NCBI GenBank assembly: GCA_050301235.1
Contig: JBNKZD010000151.1
Location: 1 to 22,611, forward strand
Direction: 5' to 3'
DNA length: 22,611 nucleotides
Source: JAFGIN01 sp050301235
GTDB taxonomy: Bacteria; Fibrobacterota; Chitinivibrionia; Chitinivibrionales; Chitinispirillaceae
Part shown: positions 8,400 to 15,899 of the stretch, one piece after another
Layout of the letters: every line of letters begins with the position of its first letter
Position numbering within the stretch: the stretch's first letter is position 1
The notes under the pieces: generated by a model
Database searches by the model: none
Told to the model about the DNA's origin: nothing
Seen by the model: the letters and a program-made list of their open reading frames with translations, nothing else
Position numbers and translations under genes: made by a program

Positions 8400-10090
8400 A
8401 TACCAGATGGCAAATATTTTATCTGATAATTGTATTTTTATTTACATTGCCTGATGCATATTCGGGCATAGCGGCTAGCAAGCATAATTTGTCGGTCAGT
8501 GGCAGTGGCCCCATAAGAGCTTCGGGTGAGAGTGATATATGTATCTTTTGCCACTTACCGCATAATTTCAATCCAAGACAATCGATATGGAATCATGAAA
8601 AGACCGGAGGCTATTACACCCCCTATTCAAGTTCGACGGCAATATCATTTATCGGACAGCCTAATGGCACATCTGTTCTATGTCTGAGCTGTCATGATGG
8701 GACGATTGCGCTGGGCAATGTTATTAGCGAAGAAATGACGATTCCAATGCTGGGAGGCATAACTACTATGCCTCAGGGGCCATCGGTTCTCGGTACAGAT
8801 CTATCTGATGATCATCCAATTTCCTTCGCCTATACCTCAAGCATTGCAAACAGGAGGGATGATCTGGTTCATCCGTCAGAACTGACGGCTGCGGTTAAAC
8901 TCGACAGGATGGGGCGTATGCAATGTACTTCCTGCCACGATCCACATAACGATAATAATGGAAAATTTCTCACGATGTCTAATCGTGCCGGATCGCTTTG
9001 CCTGACTTGCCACAGAAATCTTAAAAACTGGATTCAGTCCTCGCATAGTACATCAGTTTCCAGGTGGACAGGACAAGGGGTAAATCCATGGCCCGATAGT
9101 CAATGGACATCTGTGGCAGACAATGCCTGTGGAAATTGTCATAAAACGCATAACGCTGGCAAAGCGGAACGATTACTGAATTATTCTCAGGAAGAAGAGA
9201 ACTGCCTGGTATGTCATAACGGTCAGCTTGCTAAGACCGATATATCAAATACATTAAGAAAGTTTTCTATACATCCGGTTCAGCAAACAACAGGGGTGCA
9301 TGATCCTAAAGAAGGGGCCATTGTATCTTCGCGTCATGTAGAGTGCAGTGATTGCCATAATCCACATGCTGTAAGTAACAGCAGTGGTTTACTGAGTGGT
9401 TCGCTAGTCGGTGTTCGAGGTGTTTCCATCGACGGGGTGGAGCTCTCATCGATTAATCATGAGTATGAATTATGTTTTCGCTGTCATAGTGATGGCTACA
9501 ATAAGCCTCCATCCAGAACGCCAAGGCAAATTGAACAACTCAATGTGCGCGAGGAGTTTTTTTCAGGGAATCCTTCGTTCCACCCGATAGCAGCTGTGGG
9601 GAAAAATCAGAATGTACCAAGCCTGATTTCGCCGTATAACATAAACAGCATCATGGACTGTGGTGATTGCCATGATAGTGACGATAGTGTGGCATCAGGT
9701 GGCAGCGGTGCGAATGGGCCGCATGGTTCTCGCTATGTCCCCATATTACAGAAAAGATATGAGACCCTGGACAATACTGTGGAAAGCTCAGCCACTTATG
9801 CGCTTTGTTATAAGTGTCATGAGCGGAGTAGTATTCTCAGTGATCAAAGCTTTAAGTCGCATCGGCTACATATCGTAGATGAAAAAACCAGCTGTAACAC
9901 ATGTCATGATCCCCATGGCGTGAGTTATACACAGGGTAACTCGACGAATAACAGCAGTCTGATTAATTTCGATATTACGATAGTAAAAGAGAATGCTATG
10001 AAAGATTTACGTTACGAATCGACAGGTCGATTTAGCGGTGTATGTTACTTAAGTTGCCATGGAAGTGATCATTCTCCCAAAGCGTATTAA
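8396..10090 (+). CDS. Dodecaheme c-type cytochrome
   Basis: The protein has 564 residues, an N-terminal signal (YLIIVFLFTLPDAYSG) and twelve heme motifs: eleven CX2CH (CIFCH at residue 49 through CNTCH) and a terminal CX3CH, CYLSCH, at residue 550. The first four hemes repeat the layout of the tetraheme protein at 3250-3933 (CHLPHN, LCLSCHDGTIA, GTDLSDDHPISFAY, CHDPHN, LCLTCH). The later part has less regular CXXCH pairs with many CHxxH motifs typical of the doubled-CXXCH family. Its start codon overlaps the stop of the second NHL lipoprotein. No lipobox is seen, so it is soluble or held by partners. By context it is the best candidate for the multiheme wire that inserts in, or docks on, the barrel. 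Confidence 0.9.
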   Translation: MNTRWQIFYLIIVFLFTLPDAYSGIAASKHNLSVSGSGPIRASGESDICIFCHLPHNFNPRQSIWNHEKTGGYYTPYSSSTAISFIGQPNGTSVLCLSCHDGTIALGNVISEEMTIPMLGGITTMPQGPSVLGTDLSDDHPISFAYTSSIANRRDDLVHPSELTAAVKLDRMGRMQCTSCHDPHNDNNGKFLTMSNRAGSLCLTCHRNLKNWIQSSHSTSVSRWTGQGVNPWPDSQWTSVADNACGNCHKTHNAGKAERLLNYSQEEENCLVCHNGQLAKTDISNTLRKFSIHPVQQTTGVHDPKEGAIVSSRHVECSDCHNPHAVSNSSGLLSGSLVGVRGVSIDGVELSSINHEYELCFRCHSDGYNKPPSRTPRQIEQLNVREEFFSGNPSFHPIAAVGKNQNVPSLISPYNINSIMDCGDCHDSDDSVASGGSGANGPHGSRYVPILQKRYETLDNTVESSATYALCYKCHERSSILSDQSFKSHRLHIVDEKTSCNTCHDPHGVSYTQGNSTNNSSLINFDITIVKENAMKDLRYESTGRFSGVCYLSCHGSDHSPKAY

Positions 10091-10233
10091 TAATATATTA
10101 GGACACAATAGGTAGTATGAATATTTGCCAGCAAAGGTTGTTTGGGATGAATTATATAGTGACGATTTTATGAATTAGATTGTGGAAAATGCGAATCGAA
10201 AACTGAGTAATGTGGCTATGAAAAGGCCGATGA

Positions 10234-11298
10234 ATGCAAAACGATAATATGAACGTATGTGGATTAAATACAAAAATAAAAAAAATATTAATATTCTTTG
10301 CATTTGGTATATCGATCACAATAAAAATACTTTGTTCATCATCGTACGCAGCAGCAACAAAAATGAGTGGAGATTTGCAGCAAGAGAAAAGCAGGGCAGA
10401 GAGTGAACATGAGAATTTTTACTCCCTCGTAGGAGGTTTGGAAAATAGGGGTCGGGTTAATCCTCATTGGGATAAGACTCGGTGTAATTCCTGTCATGAA
10501 AACGGAAAAACAATTCAGGATGCTGAGATGAGTATTAAGAATAAAGAGGAGTTATGTTACAGCTGTCATGCTGAAGATGTGGTTCATAAATATATACATC
10601 CAACTGGAATATCGGTACCAGAAGAGTTCGAGAAACGTATTGAAAAAAATTGGCCTGAAAAATTGAATCTTAGGAGAGAGGGGGAAATAACATGCTATAC
10701 CTGCCATGATGTGCTGGATCAATGCCTTTCTGGTCGATCATACATGTCCAGAGCTAATCCAAAATTTCTAAAAGGTGCACCATATGCGAAGCGTTATGAT
10801 ATTTGTTATAAGTGTCATGATTCATCAAAATATAGAAAGATGAATTCACATGAGCAGATAGATGAGAGCGGGAATCTGAAGCTGAATAAATGTCGTTTAT
10901 GCCATATTGTTAAAGACGAAGAGTCAGTTAAAAAAGGTATCAGGCGTGATCTGAGTAAATATCCATTACTGAAAAAACTGGAAAATGATCGCAATCTACT
11001 TTGTTTGCGATGCCACAAAAAAATTGATCATCCAACAAGTGCGTTCAAATTCACATCAAGCAACAAGTATAGGCATTTCATAAAAATCACTGAAGAAAAA
11101 AAGGCAACACTAGAGCGGATGATTAAAAAAACAGGCATCGTTTTACCGCTGGAACCGGATACTGACAGAATTAACTGTGCTACTTGCCATCAGCCACATC
11201 AGCCGGGAGTATTTGAGCAAGGCGCACAGAGTAGGGACATACTTTCCCCAAAGAGAATGAGGGTAGCTAATATTTGTGATCAATGTCATGAAAAATAA
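10234..11298 (+). CDS. Octaheme c-type cytochrome
   Basis: The protein has 354 residues and an N-terminal hydrophobic export signal (ILIFFAFGISITIKILCSSS, cleavage near SYA). Eight CX2CH sites are present: CNSCH (residue 84), CYSCH, CYTCH, CYKCH, CRLCH, CLRCH, CATCH and CDQCH (residue 348, six residues from the end). The chosen ATG follows AAAAGG at good spacing; ATG 10249 is an alternative. The protein is Lys/Arg-rich, unlike the dodecaheme protein, and has a long heme-free helix-like stretch before the last two hemes. It sits between the outer-membrane block and the inner-membrane bc modules, so a periplasmic link between them is plausible. Specific partner unknown. Confidence 0.88.
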   Translation: MQNDNMNVCGLNTKIKKILIFFAFGISITIKILCSSSYAAATKMSGDLQQEKSRAESEHENFYSLVGGLENRGRVNPHWDKTRCNSCHENGKTIQDAEMSIKNKEELCYSCHAEDVVHKYIHPTGISVPEEFEKRIEKNWPEKLNLRREGEITCYTCHDVLDQCLSGRSYMSRANPKFLKGAPYAKRYDICYKCHDSSKYRKMNSHEQIDESGNLKLNKCRLCHIVKDEESVKKGIRRDLSKYPLLKKLENDRNLLCLRCHKKIDHPTSAFKFTSSNKYRHFIKITEEKKATLERMIKKTGIVLPLEPDTDRINCATCHQPHQPGVFEQGAQSRDILSPKRMRVANICDQCHEK

Positions 11299-11327
11299 TA
11301 CTGGCGTATAGGCGTGTATAGAAAGGT

Positions 11328-12470
11328 ATGAATAACTCAAAAACGACTATCACAATTAAAAAAATAACCGGTATATCTTTGTTGCTGATTCTTTCTGTCT
11401 ACTATTTAGAAGGATACACGGCAGAATTTGCGGATGATGAAGCCTGTTTAATGTGCCACAAATACATTCGTATGGCACGCATTACGGAAGAGGGGGTTTT
11501 TCGTTCATATTACGTGCCTCCGAGCACATTTGCCAAGACGGTTCACAGAAACGTCCCATGTAGAGATTGTCATAGCTATATCACGCAACTTCCCCATGAA
11601 AAAGTAGAGGAGGGAGTAAAGTGTGACAAGGAGTGCCACTCTAAGAATAACCCTGCAACCGGAAAACCATTTAGTCATAAGGCTATATCCGATCTTTACT
11701 CTGAGAGTGTTCATGCAAGAGTCAAGAATGCAAGCGGCCTTGATGCTGATAAGCCCTATTGTATAACCTGTCATACAAATCCTGTCTATAACCCTTCAGA
11801 AGAGGTCCCTCCAAAGGAGATACTGGATCGCTGTGCGCTGTGTCATGAGAAGAGGGAGTTCGTTAAACAGTGGTATTTTCACACCAGTAGAAGAGTTCTG
11901 GATGTTAAACGATCTGGTCAGGAAATTGTAGAAATTTGTACTCGCTGTCATGCAAACCAGGAATTAATAGAGCGACACAAAAAAGCTCATGATGCTGCAG
12001 GAGACCCGATGGGTGATAAGTTTCCAATAGCTGCAACGTCTTATAAGAATAGCTTTCATGGAAAGGTGACAAAGTACGGTATGGTCGGTGCAGCTACTTG
12101 CCTGGATTGTCATGCAGACAGTGATCAATATTACAAGAGTGTACATAAAATACTGCCATCAAGGAATCCTGATTCTCCAATAAGTAAAGAAAATAGATTA
12201 AATACATGCCAGAAGTGCCATACAGGTGCCGATCAGAAATTTGATGTGGTCGATCCACATCCTTCGTTTGAAGAAGAACGTAACCCAATCTTACATGCGG
12301 GTGAAAAGATCTATAGCGTATTTGGAAATATCATAGTCTTTTGTTTGATTGGATTATCCATGTTTGAGACTTTTGGAAGGCGTCGAGATGGAGCCGGATG
12401 GCGGCTTCGTATGGGTTCAACATGGTGGAATAAAAGTCGCAGAAAAAGGGATAGAAATATACCGAAGTAA
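11328..12470 (+). CDS. Membrane-anchored octaheme c cytochrome of bc module A
   Basis: The protein has 380 residues, an N-terminal signal or anchor (ISLLLILSVYYLEGYTA), eight heme sites and a C-terminal transmembrane helix near residues 325-350 (IYSVFGNIIVFCLIGLSMF) followed by a basic cytoplasmic tail. Heme sites are CLMCH (residue 40), CRDCH, the CX3CH site CDKECH (residue 99), CITCH, CALCH, CTRCH, CLDCH and CQKCH (residue 294). The layout CxxCHKY..R, HRNVPCRDCH, LPHEK is shared with the protein at 15900-16958, including the odd CX3CH. It is followed by a b cytochrome and a triheme c protein, as in Cbc-type quinol dehydrogenase complexes, so it probably accepts electrons from the b subunit in the periplasm. 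The ribosome site is very close to the ATG. Confidence 0.9.
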   Translation: MNNSKTTITIKKITGISLLLILSVYYLEGYTAEFADDEACLMCHKYIRMARITEEGVFRSYYVPPSTFAKTVHRNVPCRDCHSYITQLPHEKVEEGVKCDKECHSKNNPATGKPFSHKAISDLYSESVHARVKNASGLDADKPYCITCHTNPVYNPSEEVPPKEILDRCALCHEKREFVKQWYFHTSRRVLDVKRSGQEIVEICTRCHANQELIERHKKAHDAAGDPMGDKFPIAATSYKNSFHGKVTKYGMVGAATCLDCHADSDQYYKSVHKILPSRNPDSPISKENRLNTCQKCHTGADQKFDVVDPHPSFEEERNPILHAGEKIYSVFGNIIVFCLIGLSMFETFGRRRDGAGWRLRMGSTWWNKSRRKRDRNIPK

Positions 12471-12491
12471 ATAAGAATTTAACTCAAACAA

Positions 12492-12519
12492 CCAGGCAAA
12501 GATTTTAAATGTTGCCTGG
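12492..12519 (+). promoter_or_regulatory. Intercistronic hairpin between octaheme and b-cytochrome genes
   Basis: A perfect 8-base stem, CCAGGCAA (12492-12499) with TTGCCTGG (12512-12519), encloses a 12-base loop in the 71-base gap between the c and b subunit genes. No T-run follows, and the b-cytochrome ribosome site comes shortly after, so a terminator is unlikely. An mRNA processing or stability element that adjusts subunit ratio is the simplest reading. Confidence 0.5.
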
Positions 12520-12541
12520 CAATAAGAAGGTAGGAAGCTAA

Positions 12542-13495
12542 ATGAAGTTATCAGAAGAAGCAGAAAAGGTATTGCAGTTGTCCATGAGGCAACAGAACAT
12601 TAAAGAGTTTGACAGGACTGAAATAGAAAGGCTAATCGGCCTTATCCCTGATGACAGGGTGTTTCTCTACAAGAATGTAATGTCCAATCCTATTGGGGAT
12701 CTGCCACGGTATTCAATCCATATCAGAGTTCAACATCTACTTACATTTACTACTTTCCTGTTATTGGCTTTTACAGGTCTTCCCGTTCATTTTTTCGATG
12801 CGGTTTGGGCTAAACCATTCAGTCAATTACTTGGGGGAATAGATGTTACCCGAGTGATACACAGAACATTGGCTGCAATCATGATTGTAGGGATGGTTTA
12901 CCATGTAATCACACTTGTTCTAGGAACGACGTTAAAACTCTTAAAGGGTACTTTCGATATCAGACGAACAATACTTCCAAGATGGAAAGATCTTAAGGAT
13001 ATGCGCGAAGACATTCTGTATTTTTCTGGGAGGGCTCAAATGAGACCCGAAATGGATAAATTTATGTATAAGCAAAAAATACACTATTTCGCTGCAGTAT
13101 TTGGAAGTTGTGTGATGGTTGCGAGTGGGTCTTCCTTTCTTTATCCAGATATCTGGGCAAGCTATCTTCCTTATGGTTGGGCGCTTTATATGCAAAATAT
13201 CATGCGTCTCGCACATTCGCATGAGGCCTTATTGGCACTGGTCGTCATTGCCTTCTGGCATTGGTATAACGTTCACCTTGCACCTGGTCGTTTTCCAATG
13301 CAATGGACATTTCTATCGGGGAAAATTACACGTGAACATCAAATTGAGGAACACTTTCTTGAATATATACGAAACCTGGTAGAGCTTCCTGAGGAAAGAT
13401 CCATCCTTTTGGAACAATTAGCTGAGATGGAAAAGTATACGGATGGGGGGATGGGTCAGTATCGACAAACACCAGTTGCTTTAACGGAAGGGTAA
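12542..13495 (+). CDS. Four-helix b-type cytochrome, quinol-oxidising subunit of bc module A
   Basis: The protein has 317 residues with four membrane spans and belongs to the b561/formate-dehydrogenase-gamma-like di-heme family. Candidate axial histidines are H65 in span 1, H107 and H121 in span 2 (VIHR to YH, 14 apart), and H225 and H240 at the fourth span (AHSHEALLA to FWHWYNVH, 15 apart). All of these are conserved at the same spacing in the paralogue at 16980-17783. A cytoplasmic N-terminal extension of about 50 residues (rich in Glu/Lys) is extra compared with the paralogue. AGGAAG precedes the ATG. In the module it should take electrons from quinol and pass them to the flanking c subunits (or the reverse in uptake mode). 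Confidence 0.88.
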   Translation: MKLSEEAEKVLQLSMRQQNIKEFDRTEIERLIGLIPDDRVFLYKNVMSNPIGDLPRYSIHIRVQHLLTFTTFLLLAFTGLPVHFFDAVWAKPFSQLLGGIDVTRVIHRTLAAIMIVGMVYHVITLVLGTTLKLLKGTFDIRRTILPRWKDLKDMREDILYFSGRAQMRPEMDKFMYKQKIHYFAAVFGSCVMVASGSSFLYPDIWASYLPYGWALYMQNIMRLAHSHEALLALVVIAFWHWYNVHLAPGRFPMQWTFLSGKITREHQIEEHFLEYIRNLVELPEERSILLEQLAEMEKYTDGGMGQYRQTPVALTEG

Positions 13496-13501
13496 ATTCC
13501 T

Positions 13502-13612
13502 TTGGTCAAAAAAAAATATCTTTGGCGTCAAGTTCTGTCTTATGCATCGCTACTTTTTGTATTGAGCTGGACAATTTATTTTATCTATGTGTACGTAATG
13601 ATTCTGTTTTGA
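13502..13612 (+). CDS. Small single-span membrane protein, candidate extra subunit of bc module A
   Basis: A 36-codon open frame starts with TTG at 13502 and is preceded by GGAAGGG at a 9-base spacing. The product begins with a basic stretch (VKKKYLWRQ) and continues as one hydrophobic helix (VLSYASLLFVLSWTIYFIYV) to the C-terminus, ending VMILF. It fits exactly in the gap between the b-cytochrome stop (3495 side, six bases away) and the triheme gene. Tiny one-helix subunits are common in respiratory membrane complexes. Module B has no space for an equivalent. No homologue is recognised; reality rests on position, ribosome site and amphipathy. Confidence 0.55.
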   Translation: MVKKKYLWRQVLSYASLLFVLSWTIYFIYVYVMILF

Positions 13613-13686
13613 TGCAAGGCAATGCGAGTCTTTGTTATTACACCGAAAAGAAGTACAAATATTAAAGGGGTTGGAGTAGTTATTTT

Positions 13687-14718
13687 ATGCATGAAGTAAC
13701 ATCTTACGGAAATATTATTATTGCAACAGCAGTGGTGGTGATCGTTCTGTTTATGATCATGCTTGTTGTTGTAATTGATCACAAGGCGAGACTTAAAGAA
13801 AAAAAACGTGATGATATCTTTCATATATCAGGAGTAAAACGAAATCACCCTATCTGGTCGTATCTTATTGGGTCATTTTTATTGATCGTAATATTAGGTG
13901 TGGCCATCCAGCTGATAGCTACCGTTTTGAATTATATTCCTGTGAACGAAAATAATAAACCTTCTGAGCTACTTGCTTCGCTAAAAAAGAAAAGCGTATT
14001 AGAAGATGCGAGGCATTTTCATAATCCAGCAAATACACTGGCTTTGGAAGGAAAAAAGAGTGTTTGTTATTACTGCCATGGTGACTTTCCCCACTTTCAG
14101 AAACGTATGATTCGTACCTTACTTAACATGCATACTCAATTCATTGGATGTATGACCTGTCATGCTAATCCGGATAAGGCGGATGAAAACTTGATAACCC
14201 TAAAGTGGTTAAACTTTTCAGGGATAGAGGTTGAAGGCGGACATTTCGGTGTTGATTATGATAAGGATAGTGGTTACCTCGTCGATACCGATGACTTTTT
14301 CTCAAAGATAGTACCTTATCTAAACAATGATGGTAATGAACAATTGCTTGAGATTACTGAAGATGATCCCATTGCGATAGATTTCGTCAAGGTACAGTCA
14401 ACCTTACAGGGACAGAATAGAGAAGCGGTTAAAAAGAGTCTTCATCGTATGGTGCGCCCAAAAGGACGGTTCTGTACGCGTTGTCACACCGAAAGAGCGA
14501 AAAGTTTCGTTCCATTTGAACAACTGGGTTTCTCGGAAGAGAGAATTTACGACCTTACCAATTTGAACATTATCGGGTTGGTAGAGAAGTATAAAGAGTT
14601 CTATATGCCGAATTTAATGAACAGGGAGATTGAGCCAATAAAAATAAATTTAAATGGTATTCCGGCTGAGAAAGAAAGGATATATCAAACTTTGCCTCAG
14701 CTTAAAAATGATGGCTAA
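13687..14718 (+). CDS. Membrane-anchored triheme c cytochrome of bc module A
   Basis: The protein has 343 residues with two N-terminal hydrophobic spans (about 9-30 and 56-84) and a periplasmic domain with three heme sites: CYYCH (residue 127), CMTCH (155) and CTRCH (263). The LLNMHTQFIGCMTCH region, the HFHN segment before the first heme, and the C-terminal PFEQLGF..RIYDL..IGLVEKYKEFYMPN are all matched in the paralogue at 17791-18702. Conserved non-heme His and Met residues are possible distal ligands. GGAG lies ten bases before the ATG. It is the third conserved member of the bc module; whether it receives electrons from the b subunit or passes them to soluble cytochromes is not decidable here. 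Confidence 0.85.
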   Translation: MHEVTSYGNIIIATAVVVIVLFMIMLVVVIDHKARLKEKKRDDIFHISGVKRNHPIWSYLIGSFLLIVILGVAIQLIATVLNYIPVNENNKPSELLASLKKKSVLEDARHFHNPANTLALEGKKSVCYYCHGDFPHFQKRMIRTLLNMHTQFIGCMTCHANPDKADENLITLKWLNFSGIEVEGGHFGVDYDKDSGYLVDTDDFFSKIVPYLNNDGNEQLLEITEDDPIAIDFVKVQSTLQGQNREAVKKSLHRMVRPKGRFCTRCHTERAKSFVPFEQLGFSEERIYDLTNLNIIGLVEKYKEFYMPNLMNREIEPIKINLNGIPAEKERIYQTLPQLKNDG

Positions 14719-14768
14719 CCGCAGAGCAGAAAAACTGCTAAAGCTATAATGCTTCCTTATTCTCAGAG

Positions 14769-14796
14769 TTGGTTATATCAAGTCGACTAGTATAGT
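14769..14796 (+). promoter_or_regulatory. Candidate internal promoter before the S26 peptidase gene
   Basis: TTGGTT (14769-14774) and TATAGT (14791-14796) are separated by 16 bases, a plausible sigma70-type pair in the 155-base gap after the triheme gene. It would start a transcript just upstream of the short leader ORF. The match is moderate and could be chance in AT-rich DNA. Confidence 0.3.
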
Positions 14797-14847
14797 TAGT
14801 TTAATCAAATTATTAAGTATAGAAAGGATCTTATGGAGAGGATATAT

Positions 14848-14877
14848 ATGAAAACAAAGGAAATTATCGTGCGATGA
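14848..14877 (+). CDS. Nine-codon leader ORF overlapping the peptidase start
   Basis: ATG 14848 follows a strong GGAGAGG ribosome site at a 6-base spacing and encodes MKTKEIIVR before TGA. The stop overlaps the start codon of the S26 gene (ATGA at 14874-14877), whose own ribosome site is distant. The arrangement suggests translational coupling; alternatively the short ORF is incidental. The peptide itself need have no function. Confidence 0.4.
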   Translation: MKTKEIIVR

Positions 14878-15788
14878 ATTTCCGTTTAGATCAGGTCGAA
14901 AATATTAATGCTACAGGCGAAAGCAGGTCAAGTGTACGCAAGACGTATTACGCGCTAATACTTTCAATATTTCCCGGTTTGGGTCAGCACTACTCGGGTC
15001 ATCTTATTCGAGGCATCTCATTATTTATCTTTCTGATAATTATTTCGTGGGTTGCGGCAATTATTTTTATGTATACGACATCTACGATCATCAGTGTGAT
15101 CCTGCTGTCTATTCCTGTAGTTGTGTATGTATTAATAGGAATAGATGCTGTTTATTGTTCACTGAACCAGAAAGAAATATACGTATTAAAGTGGTATAAC
15201 AAAAATTGGATTTACATAGCAGTCATCATTGTTTTATTTTCCACAATAAATCCATTGATGGATACTCTGATAGGGAAACACATTGTTCGAGCATACCTTG
15301 TCTATACGAATAGTATGGCACCAACTGTATTAAAACATGATGTCATTGTTATAAACAAACTATCTGAACCAGAAAGGAATGATATCGTATTAATAGAAAT
15401 GAGCCAGGAGAATACAAAAGGTTCGATGTCAACAGTTATTGATAAGCAGATTTTAAGAAGAATTATTGCTATTCAAGGGGATGAAGTCGAAATTCTAGGA
15501 AAGAAAATATATATCAATGGGGAAATATTCGAAAGTTCATTTGCCAGTTACGGTGAACAGCTTAGCCCCAACTATTATGTAACAAATGAATATCACTATG
15601 GCCCGATAGATGTACCCGAAAATACCTTCTTTGTATTGTCTGACGCAAGGCAATACAGTTTTGATAGTCGAGTGTTTGGGTTTGTTCCAAGAGCGCAAAT
15701 CACAGGAATAGCGACAAAGATATTCTGGTCGTGGAATCGCGACGAAGGCCATTTTATATGGGGAAGAACTGCAAAGAAAATAAATTGA
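14874..15788 (+). CDS. Signal-peptidase-I-like (S26) membrane protein with altered catalytic site
   Basis: The protein has 304 residues. The N-terminal third has several membrane spans opening with a TM2/DUF5683-like motif (LSIFPGLGQHYSGHLIRGI). The rest matches peptidase S26: the nucleophile box NSMAPT with Ser147, and the C-terminal box SDARQYSFDSRVFGFVP corresponding to GDNRxNSxDSRxxGxV. In the general-base box, where LepB has IKRxxGLPGD, this protein reads LRRIIAIQGD, so the lysine position is Arg195. The nearest lysine, K191, is four residues earlier. The protein may be inactive, or may use another base. It lies between the two bc modules in a cluster with many exported proteins, so a dedicated processing or chaperone-like role is possible. 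ATG 14874 overlaps the leader ORF. Confidence 0.8.
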   Translation: MNFRLDQVENINATGESRSSVRKTYYALILSIFPGLGQHYSGHLIRGISLFIFLIIISWVAAIIFMYTTSTIISVILLSIPVVVYVLIGIDAVYCSLNQKEIYVLKWYNKNWIYIAVIIVLFSTINPLMDTLIGKHIVRAYLVYTNSMAPTVLKHDVIVINKLSEPERNDIVLIEMSQENTKGSMSTVIDKQILRRIIAIQGDEVEILGKKIYINGEIFESSFASYGEQLSPNYYVTNEYHYGPIDVPENTFFVLSDARQYSFDSRVFGFVPRAQITGIATKIFWSWNRDEGHFIWGRTAKKIN

Positions 15789-15899
15789 TTAATTCTGTAT
15801 GTATGCGGAAATGTTGATCAACTTCCAGTAGCAATGATGTGACAGAAATATTGACTATTTATACCAATTTAAGAGATCCTGGAAAGGTAATTCATATCG

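Noticed and set aside
10117..10173. 18-codon ORF (MNICQQRLFGMNYIVTIL) between dodecaheme and octaheme genes
   Set aside because: AGG lies too near the ATG, the peptide is unremarkable, and it does not couple to the next start.
14725..14739. AGCAG-loop-CTGCT hairpin after the triheme gene of module A as a terminator
   Set aside because: Only five base pairs and no T-run directly after; too weak to call.
15851..15880. TTGACT as a -35 element before module B
   Set aside because: No acceptable -10 hexamer at 16-18 bases downstream.
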